Below are positions 1 through 5,974 of a stretch of DNA of 10,097 nucleotides, piece by piece; position 1 is the stretch's first letter; every line of letters starts with the position of its first letter. The notes beneath the pieces were generated by a model. That model was not told where the DNA came from and did not search any database. It saw only the letters and a list, made by a program, of their open reading frames with translations. The DNA is from Chrysochromulina tobinii (Eukaryota > Haptophyta > Prymnesiales > Chrysochromulinaceae). The stretch spans positions 1-10,097 of the forward strand of contig JWZX01002502.1 of NCBI GenBank assembly GCA_001275005.1, written 5' to 3'. The translations under genes were made by a program, and so were the position numbers.

Positions 1-473
1 CCGCCAGCGCGCGCATGCTCCGTGTCTCGTTTGGGGTCATGTAAGGTGTGTGTATTCTGAGCGGGCAGTAACAGTGCCGTAGCACCGGTTGTCGCGTCTG
101 TCGTGTTAACGTTCACACACGGGCACACGGATCACTCCGGTACTTCACCGCGTAAGACACTTTTCGTGTACGACTTGACTTGACTTGACTTGACTTGACT
201 TGACTACTGTTGACCTACAAGACTGTTCAGTTCAGAGTTTTTTGTCTGTTGGGGTTCCTGCCAGTACGAGCTTCAGGTACAGTGTGCCCAATGTCGGATC
301 TTCCTCTCCTTCTCGCTCTTCTGACGCCATTTTGGCGTTAGTCGGGCTTCGCGAGATATTTGCCCGTGTGCGCGTTGCGCGGCGGCGCGCTTGGGTTGCT
401 GTTGTGGCTTCTGCTTGTGGCCGCTGTGCTTGGCTGACTGGCTTCTCCGGCCCTCGCGCTGTGCCCTCTGCAG
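1..473. other. Leader region without a supported coding exon
   Basis: I see no convincing gene here. A plus-strand open frame at about 200-478 has no ATG start, and its product is arginine/serine-rich without domains. A short ATG frame at 291 ends after 16 codons. The stretch ends in a good splice-acceptor candidate: a pyrimidine-rich run followed by CTGCAG at 468-473. From 474 the reading frame is open into the cysteine-rich membrane protein. This region may therefore be promoter, 5' UTR, or an intron after an exon outside my reach. No donor that I tried gave a clean in-frame join. Confidence 0.4.
172..205. repeat. GACTT pentanucleotide microsatellite
   Basis: The unit GACTT is repeated perfectly about 6.8 times in 34 bases. 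It lies about 300 bp upstream of the first confident start codon. It is a simple sequence repeat, likely length-polymorphic, with no visible function. Confidence 0.95.
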
Positions 474-503
474 ATTAACACACAGTCGCAAGCATCTTTG
501 GAA

Positions 504-1625
504 ATGGGTCTGGCCGTCATACCTGCACTCAAAGTTGCGGTGGCCGAGAACTTAATATATGGTTTGTTTCTTTTGCCGTTCTGGTTTGCGACGACGCGGG
601 GTGGTGTTCTTCGGCTCATTCTGTGGATCGAACGGATGGTATATGCCACACTCCTCGCGATCATTATCTCCTTAGCTTTTAGGAATGGCAACATAGGCGA
701 TGCAGCAGTATGCAATTGTCTGCTGCAAAAAGAGATGTTTCACATGGAGTACTCGTTTCCAACTCAAGTCCAACCTCAGTGCAACACCATTTTACAGACG
801 AGCGCAATTTGGAATCAAAACGAAACCTTCAGTCAATGCAGGTGCGCGAATAGTAGTGTTCCGGGCAGTGATAGGTGTCTCAGCTTGGTGGGGGAGACTA
901 CATTCTGCACGAATACATCTGCTCACAGCGCGAATACATCTGCTTCGTCCAAGAAGATCCGTACAAGTCCCGGTGGTTTCCGGTTGGAATGGCTTTCCAT
1001 GGGCATAACAAACAACTCGTGGTGCGTACGGAACGACTGCACAGCTGCAGAAGCGTGCTGTGCAGCATATTTTAATGTAAGGATGGGCACTTTCCTCCAG
1101 CAGGATGCACCAGAATCCCGTGCGATCAAAAGGCTCGCGAGCGAATGCGATGAAGATGACGTTTCATGCATTGCAGATCAATGGAATCCACCAGTCTTTT
1201 GTGACAAGCTAAGTGATCCGCAAGAGGGCTACCGTTCTGCGTTGATCGAATCCGCCTGCTCATTCCTTGCAAGAGGCTGTTTTCTTGAACCACTCATAAA
1301 TTGCGTTGCACGGGGTGATTACTGCTTCAGCAGATGTCCTATGATCATGAGAATTCCGTGCGTCTTGCCTTTGATAGCTGCCTTTGCTTGGCTATTGTCC
1401 TATTTATGGCCTGCGGTTCGAGGACATCAGTTGATGTTGGGAGTCTCTGATGAGGAAGTAGGGCTGCAATCAGGCATAATTAGCAACCTGTTGTACAACT
1501 TTTTGCTTTGGGATTTCATCTGGGAATTCGCTAAGGCGTTGGTTTGGGGTGAGGTGGATCACAGAGGACGACCAGTTATTGAGATTGGTCAGACAAGAAA
1601 GGATATTCAGACCTCGGTGGCCTGA
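504..1625 (+). CDS. Orphan cysteine-rich, multi-pass membrane protein
   Basis: The product is 373 aa and I do not recognise its family. Two hydrophobic segments lie near the N-terminus (about residues 12-30 and 36-59). A polar region of about 225 residues follows with 19 cysteines, including CNC, CRC and a CC pair. It has five N-glycosylation sequons (NET, NSS, NTS, NTS, NNS). A strong membrane helix lies at about 284-304 and a further aromatic hydrophobic stretch at about 322-348. The cysteines and sequons suggest that the middle domain faces the secretory lumen or cell exterior and is held by disulphides. The ATG at 504 has G at -3 and G at +4. The frame stays open back to an acceptor-like CTGCAG at 468-473, so an upstream exon may add residues. 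Function is unknown. The coding call is firm because of length, composition and topology. Confidence 0.8.
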   Translation: MGLAVIPALKVAVAENLIYGLFLLPFWFATTRGGVLRLILWIERMVYATLLAIIISLAFRNGNIGDAAVCNCLLQKEMFHMEYSFPTQVQPQCNTILQTSAIWNQNETFSQCRCANSSVPGSDRCLSLVGETTFCTNTSAHSANTSASSKKIRTSPGGFRLEWLSMGITNNSWCVRNDCTAAEACCAAYFNVRMGTFLQQDAPESRAIKRLASECDEDDVSCIADQWNPPVFCDKLSDPQEGYRSALIESACSFLARGCFLEPLINCVARGDYCFSRCPMIMRIPCVLPLIAAFAWLLSYLWPAVRGHQLMLGVSDEEVGLQSGIISNLLYNFLLWDFIWEFAKALVWGEVDHRGRPVIEIGQTRKDIQTSVA

Positions 1626-1638
1626 GTTGGCACACGTG

Positions 1639-1671
1639 AAATTGCGTTGGCATTAAAATTGCGTTGGCATT
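1639..1671 (+). repeat. Two-copy 16-bp direct repeat in probable 3' UTR
   Basis: The 16-mer AAATTGCGTTGGCATT occurs at 1639-1654 and again at 1656-1671, identical, with one base between the copies (period 17). It begins 14 bases after the stop codon of the cysteine-rich protein, so it is probably transcribed in that gene's 3' UTR. No function is evident. Confidence 0.85.
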
Positions 1672-1994
1672 GGGAGACAGGGCGTTGACGACGCGATACT
1701 GCACTCTAACAACACACTGACATTACGAGACGCAGCGAGACGAGACTGATGGGGCCGCGAGAGAGAGCCGACACGCTACGGTGATTCAAACGGCAGGGGG
1801 AGGGCTGACAGACAGGGATGAGCAGCAGGGTGTGACGCGGCCATAGGTCCGCATTGGCGCTTTGAGTTGCCAGAAGAACGAAGATACACGCGAGAAGAGG
1901 AGTCAGGAGAGAAGATGGAAGGCAAGAGTCGAGATCGAAGATGTGTCTCGGTGTGATCTCCGTGTGTGGGGTACGGTGAGGTACGGCTATATAC

Positions 1995-2016
1995 GGGTGG
2001 GGCAGGGTTTGGGGGG
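1995..2016 (+). other. G-quadruplex motif
   Basis: Four G-runs of three, four, three and six lie in 22 bases, separated by loops of 1, 2 and 3 bases. This meets the usual G3+ N1-7 pattern comfortably. It lies in the gene-free region between two convergent genes, where a stable structure could pause transcription or replication. That role is inference; the motif itself is visible. Confidence 0.75.
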
Positions 2017-2604
2017 TCAGTGTAGGCCAATGGGAGTTGGGTATGGTGGTCATGGTGCCCAACGCGAATCACGTCGTATCTCGGTAACCGGGCTTTTAAT
2101 GCTGTGAGATCGTCGACGTGGATCAGCAATCACGTCGCGTCGGACATCGCACGGATACGCAGTCCGGACGGGCACGCGCACGTCCGCAGTCCGAGCACGA
2201 CCCCACACGTGCGCTTCACGCCCCCAACCGGCGCCGTTTTGATTTGGAGATACGCGTCACCACCCCCCTCTCGCCCGGCCTTGCATTTCCCACCCCCTTG
2301 CCAGAACGGACGTGCTGCGCCTTTTACGTCGGTGCTTTTATTCCAGATAGCAGATATGAGATAAGCTCCAGGATTAAATCCGCCAAGGGGAATGCTATCA
2401 GTATCACTATGTCTCTGCCTCTGAAGTCTGATCCCTAGACCCACCCCTTTCCGCCCGCGCCTCCAGACCCGCCCCACACCGCCGCCCGCGCCGAGGATGA
2501 GAAAGCCAATGTTTACTGAACTGTGCAGAAAGATGTCCGGCTTTTCGACTGCACGGCCATGACTACACCTCTCTTCGACTCTTCGCGATCAGCCGCGCAG
2601 CATT

Positions 2605-3282
2605 TCATTCCATCTTCCGGATCCGTTTGGGTCGTGGCGCCGTCACGAGTTTGAGCCCCGTGAGGCACACAAACACCGCCGGCGGCAGCACCGCCGCGCC
2701 TGCCTTTTGATGCACGTGTGCCACGAGTGCGAACTTGACTAGCAGGCACGCCGTGGCGCAGAGCTCGACCGCCGGGCCGGACGCCCAGAAGGCGACGATA
2801 GCGGCAGCCTCGGCGAGGCCTGCGATGAGGGGCACGGCGATCGCAGCTCGTTGACCTGTCAGGCCAACCACGTCGCCAGCAGTGGTGACGAGGAGCTGCA
2901 TGTCCTCGGGAAGCGCGAGGCCTGGATGGTCGATCCACGCGCCAATGGCGCCCCCGAGAAGCACGATGCCCATCAGGCCTTTCAAGGTCAGGATCACTCG
3001 GAGGATCAGATGCGCAAAGCTGCGCACTGGTGTACCACTGCCGCTCGGGCCAAAGATGCTGTCGAATAGCAAGAGGAGCCCATCGGGACTTGGCATGCAC
3101 ACGGGCAGCGCCATGGCAGCGTCCTCGTCGTAGTGCTCGTCATTCGTCGGCAGCTCCTGGGCAGCCCATCCGTCCGCCTCTGCTTCATCCGCGGCTTGAG
3201 CAGCCGCGAGCGCCAGCGCCTCATTGGAGTAGCCAGAGCGATGCATTCTGATGACGCTCTCGGTGTGAAAACAGCCAAACAT
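2605..3282 (-). CDS. Small four-helix membrane protein, DoxX-like layout
   Basis: The predicted product is 225 aa from a single exon. The N-terminal 85 residues are soluble, with an alanine/glutamate/aspartate-rich acidic stretch at about 26-56. Four hydrophobic segments follow at about 90-117, 147-167, 169-189 and 196-213. The tail is short and strongly basic (residues 217-223 include PKRIRK). The helix spacing, a lysine in helix 1 (TLKGLMG) and a histidine pair after helix 3 recall DoxX-like membrane proteins, but I see no diagnostic motif, so this is only a topology match. I chose the ATG at 3280-3282 because it is the first start after the promoter-like repeat region. A second in-frame ATG 36 bases downstream has a better context (A at -3) and gives 213 aa. 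The basic C-terminus suggests cytosolic orientation of the tail. Confidence 0.65.
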   Translation of the reverse strand: MFGCFHTESVIRMHRSGYSNEALALAAAQAADEAEADGWAAQELPTNDEHYDEDAAMALPVCMPSPDGLLLLFDSIFGPSGSGTPVRSFAHLILRVILTLKGLMGIVLLGGAIGAWIDHPGLALPEDMQLLVTTAGDVVGLTGQRAAIAVPLIAGLAEAAAIVAFWASGPAVELCATACLLVKFALVAHVHQKAGAAVLPPAVFVCLTGLKLVTAPRPKRIRKME

Positions 3283-3665
3283 GGAAACCCTGCATTGCGA
3301 AAAAAAGAACGACGTGACTCGGCGTGTTTCGAGGTCCTGTCGCCCCCGGGGCTCTGCTCGTCTCGCACTCTTGTCTCTTGCACACACAAGCACACACGCG
3401 CCACGACCACGGGACCTCCTCGGCCTGTCTCAGATTGGACCTCGCATCCTCGCTGATTGCAGATTGGACCTCGCATCCTCGCTGATTGCAGATTGGACCT
3501 CGCATTCTCGCTGATTGCAGATTGGAACTCGCATCCTCGCTGATTGCAGATTGGACCTCGCATCCTCGCTCCCGAGGGCGTCGCCGGCAGCCGGCAGCGG
3601 GACTCGGAGTGACTTGTCCCCTCCGGGTGCGGGGCACGTGCCCGTCACGGCGCCTCGAAGGGCCT
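3283..3665 (-). promoter_or_regulatory. Probable promoter and 5' UTR of the four-helix membrane protein
   Basis: This 383-bp spacer separates the sorting-nexin stop from the start of the downstream minus-strand gene. It must hold the nexin 3' UTR and the next gene's promoter. A five-copy 29-bp array occupies 3431-3570, about 150-290 bp upstream of the downstream start codon. I see no TATA box. A GC-rich stretch at about 3571-3665 lies next to the nexin stop. The promoter assignment follows from gene order, not from a recognised core element. Confidence 0.45.
3431..3570. repeat. 29-bp tandem array, five copies, each with a CCAAT core
   Basis: Copies start at 3431, 3460, 3489, 3518 and 3547; the last is cut after 24 bases. 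Period is exactly 29. The unit on the plus strand begins CAGATTGGACCTCGC and ends CCTCGCTGATTG. Only single-base variants occur: a C-to-T in copy 3 and a C-to-A in copy 4. Every copy keeps ATTGG, which is CCAAT on the minus strand, the strand of the downstream gene. There are no spacers, so this is not a CRISPR. Because 29 is not a multiple of three, the array reads open in several minus-strand frames. Those open frames are by-products of the repeat. Confidence 0.95.
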
Positions 3666-5687
3666 TCAGCCCGTGAAGTAGCTGTTGCTACTGCCCGCAA
3701 ACGGGTTGGGTTGTGTGGGCGTTGCCGTCTCTGCGGAACCGAACGCGCCCTCGCTGCTACTGAACGTGCCGCTCTCTCCGCTGACCTCTTGCAACGAGGG
3801 CGCGCGGGCCATCGTCGGCGAAGAAGGGGATTGCGCGGGCGGGGAGAGCGACGGGGGCGGAGTGGGCGCTGGCACGGCAGGCGCGGCAGCGGCGAGCGAC
3901 TTATGGTTCGCTGTCGCCGCGCTCATCGTGTTGGTATTGGGGTTGTACGCCCCCGCCAGCATCGCCGCCTCGCTGTTCACCTTGTTGACGCGCGAGACGA
4001 CCCCAGCGGCGATGCCGCCCCACAGCTCATGCTGCTTGCCCATGAACTCGGCGGATGCGAACGCGTGGTTCTGCAGCGCGGCGAGCATGTCGCGGTTCTT
4101 GCTCGCATTGTACTTGTCCCACTCCCACGCAAGGGTGCGAGTCACCTGCAATCAGAGGCAAGGGTCGGAGGCAATCAGAGGCAAATAAGAGGCAATCAGA
4201 GACCATTAGAGACCACCAGGGGCAATTGACGAGACTCACCTGCTCGATGGGTACAAGGCTTCCCACGGTTGGCCATCGTAGGCAATCAGAGGCAATTGAC
4301 GAGACTCACCTGGTCGTACAGCTCCTTCTGCTGTGCGACGCGCTCCTGCAGATCGGCGGCTTGAGCCTCGAGCTCGCTCACCTGTGGGGAAAGGGCGCCG
4401 TGATGGGCACTTGCATGCGGCGCGCGGCTGCCGATCGGCGGCCTGGGCCTTGAGCTGCCTCGTGCTCGCTCACCCGTTTCTCCTTGCCTGGCTTGCCTGC
4501 GAGTTTCGTGGAATCGGAGAGCAGACCTTTGATCTTTGTGTTCGTTGAGTCTATCGTCTTCGCCATCTCGGCGCGCCGCTTAATCTGCTCCTGCATTGCG
4601 ATCGCCATCTGACCGGTACGACGCGACGAGCTCGTCCGATTGGGTAGCTCAGAGGCAATCAGAGGCAATCAGAGGCAACCCAGAGGCAATCAGAGGCAAT
4701 CAGAGGCAGGCTCGGGAAACCGACAAGAGAGGGTCCTCAACGTAAATCGTCAGACCACTACTTTCAACTCGTGGTTCTCGTCATCGCCGAGGTGCGCCAG
4801 CACCAGTTAGAGGCAATCAGAGGCAGGCTCGGGAAACCGACAAGAGAGGGTCCTCAACGTAAATCGTCAGACCACTACTTTCAACTCGTGGTTCTCGTCA
4901 TCGCCGAGGTGCGCCAGCACCAGTCAGAGGCAATCGAAGGCCTCAGAGGCCAATCAGAGGCGGCAATCAGCATGCGCACCTGCCGATACAACTTGAGCTT
5001 TGGCAGGAGGCCTTGCTTGACGCTCAGCGACTGCTTTTTGTAGTGCGTGGCGAGGTTCTGCAGACCCTCCGTGTAGGGCGGGAGCGCGCAGTTCAGCACC
5101 ATGTTCAGCGGGTTGTCGCCCAGCTCCTTGATGCCCTGAGACAATTGGAAGAAGTCCGTCGCGTCCGCATCCTGCCTGTCTCGAATGTGCTTGAACCGCT
5201 CGCGCACGGAGCTGATCTGCTTCTCGAAGTCGGCGAGGTGCTTGTTGCCCTCGGTGAGCGGGTCGCCGGTCGCGTATGCGGCCGGCGTCAGGGGCATCTC
5301 GAAGCTCCGCGCGCGCTCCACGATCGCCGAGCGGATCGGCTCGGGCCAGGTGAGGAACGTGTGGAGCTTCTCGCATACGCTTGCGAGCGGATGCGAGCAC
5401 ACCTGCTGCAGGAAGAGCTCGAGCATCTCGCGGCGCTTCTCGACAAAGTCCTCGGCGTACTTGCCAAGCGTCTGCTTGACGGGCAGTGGAGGGATCACGC
5501 AGCCCGGGTACGCATCGAGCATCTCGTCGCGCAGCTTCTCAAAGTCTGAATAGCGCTTCCGGCAGAAGGCGGGCTTCTCCGAGGAGCTCCCACGAATGGC
5601 GCTGGAGATGCGGTACGTGGTGAACTTGGTCGGGCCGAAACCCTCGTGCTTCATGTCGTCGACGACGATTTCGAGGAGCGGATCCAT
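3666..5687 (-). CDS. PX-BAR sorting nexin, four coding exons
   Basis: This is a membrane-curving endosomal sorting protein: PX domains bind phosphoinositides and BAR dimers bend or tubulate membranes. Proposed exons, in transcription order, are 5687-4980, 4647-4474, 4381-4310 and 4145-3666, giving 477 aa. The PX domain spans about residues 1-117, with KRYSDF at 44-49, PPLPVK at 66-71 and RR at 85-86. These correspond to the phosphoinositide-contacting positions of the family. Residues about 125-365 are helical and coiled-coil, ending in an aromatic stretch (ELW at 358-360), as in SNX-BAR proteins. The tail (about 385-477) is Pro/Ser/Ala-rich and carries NPF at 465-467, a classical EH-domain ligand. 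All joins are phase 0. The exon-2 acceptor is uncertain: GAG at 4648-4650 is used here, and CAG at 4609-4611 is the alternative. The paralogue (SNX1/2-like or SNX4-like) is unresolved. The start has G at -3 and +4. Confidence 0.88.
4146..4309 (-). other. Sorting-nexin intron 3 with duplicated donor region
   Basis: The donor is CAG|GTGAGT at 4309 and the acceptor is GATTGCAG ending at 4146. Splicing joins Tyr-Asp-Gln to Val-Thr-Arg in phase 0, which continues the coiled coil smoothly. A 22-base segment containing the donor (plus-strand 4291-4312) is repeated exactly at 4221-4242, 70 bases away, so a second perfect-looking donor sits inside the intron. The minus-strand decamer TCTGATTGCC recurs, and the acceptor itself looks like one more decamer ending in AG. 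A 19-nt micro-exon between the two donors (4240-4258) would break the frame and is not favoured. Confidence 0.75.
4382..4473 (-). other. Sorting-nexin intron 2, paralogous to the next exon's start
   Basis: This 92-nt intron has donor GTGAGC at 4473 and acceptor CCCCACAG ending at 4382; both joins are phase 0. Its first bases, GTGAGCGAGC, are identical to the first ten bases of the exon that follows it. The similarity continues for about 35-45 bases with two small insertions (for example both contain GCCGCCGATC). Reading through the intron hits a stop at 4378-4380, so removal is required to reach the coiled-coil exon. Confidence 0.75.
4648..4979 (-). other. Sorting-nexin intron 1, repeat-filled
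   Basis: The donor is CGGCAG|GTGCGC at 4979. The chosen acceptor is CTCTGAG ending at 4648, giving a 332-nt intron. An alternative acceptor, GGTCAG ending at 4609, would remove 13 residues. Most of the interior is repeat: decamers of TCTGATTGCC type at both ends and a 117-bp tandem duplication in the middle. The donor-proximal end also reads as a decamer variant. The acceptor falls directly in the decamer run. Confidence 0.6.
4692..4925. repeat. 117-bp tandem duplication inside intron 1
   Basis: Copy 1 is 4692-4808 and copy 2 is 4809-4925. They differ only at the final base (T versus C). Each copy begins with the intronic decamer sequence and continues into about 95 bases of non-decamer sequence. 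On the minus strand each copy contains a 14-codon stretch reading LVLAHLGDDENHEL in the nexin-compatible sense. It is preceded immediately by a stop (TGA or TAA) and lacks a usable AG acceptor. The near identity implies a recent event. Confidence 0.93.
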
Positions 5688-5974
5688 GACGCTGATTGAA
5701 GGCCGACGTGGTGTGCGGCGCCGGGGAGACTCCGCACTGCGTCAAGTTTGACCCTCGAAGTCCACAGGAATTCGTGAACCGACAGGGCACAGGCGCAAAC
5801 CTCGAACCACCGCTCATTGTACACTCACGCGCTGGTGCCGGAGGCCTCGCAGTACCTTACGGATGACTGACAGTGCTGGTGTGACATCACGGGGCGCTGG
5901 GGGCTGCCTCGGCTCTCAAGTGGCTCAAGGACCTAAGTCAAGGACTCGCATGCAATCATCATCATCAAGCATAA
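5688..5974. promoter_or_regulatory. Spacer holding the sorting-nexin promoter and SWEET 3' UTR
   Basis: This is 287 bp between two tandem minus-strand genes. It should contain the nexin promoter and the 3' UTR of the SWEET gene. The SWEET end has a short ATC trinucleotide run at about 5956-5967. I see no TATA box, no canonical polyadenylation hexamer and no further coding frame. Confidence 0.45.

Larger units (their letters stand above)
1626..2604. other. Gene-free stretch between convergent genes
   Basis: This is about 980 bp between the stop of the plus-strand membrane protein and the stop of the minus-strand membrane protein, so it should hold two 3' UTRs. Open frames on both strands overlap one another, are arginine/proline-rich and show no domain or hydrophobic pattern. 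I treat them as chance frames in GC-rich DNA. The recognisable contents are a short direct repeat just after the first stop, a G-quadruplex motif near 2000, and C-rich runs at about 2262-2300 and 2440-2490. Confidence 0.5.

Noticed and set aside
200-478. Plus-strand 92-codon open frame upstream of the first gene
   Set aside because: It has no ATG start, a biased Ser/Arg/Ala composition and no domain, and it ends before the next gene in a different frame.
1706-2477. Overlapping minus-strand frames of 115-118 codons
   Set aside because: They overlap each other and plus-strand frames, are Pro/Arg/Ser-rich, lack domains or hydrophobic pattern, and lie in a convergent intergenic region.
3431-3570. 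Direct repeats resembling a CRISPR array
   Set aside because: The 29-bp units are contiguous with no spacers, and the genome is eukaryotic, with spliced genes on both sides.
3430-3700. Minus-strand proteins of about 70-185 residues with repeated RMRGPICNQ-like peptides
   Set aside because: They are translations of the 29-bp tandem array in different frames, since 29 is not divisible by three.
4240-4258. A 19-nt micro-exon in the sorting nexin between two CAG|GTGAGT donors
   Set aside because: Its length is not a multiple of three, so it would break the phase-0 joins on both sides. The preceding AG has no pyrimidine tract. Skipping it gives a continuous coiled coil.
4953-5400. Minus-strand frame within the nexin PX-BAR exon
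   Set aside because: Its Arg/Ala-rich composition is typical of an out-of-frame reading. The overlapping frame carries the PX signature.
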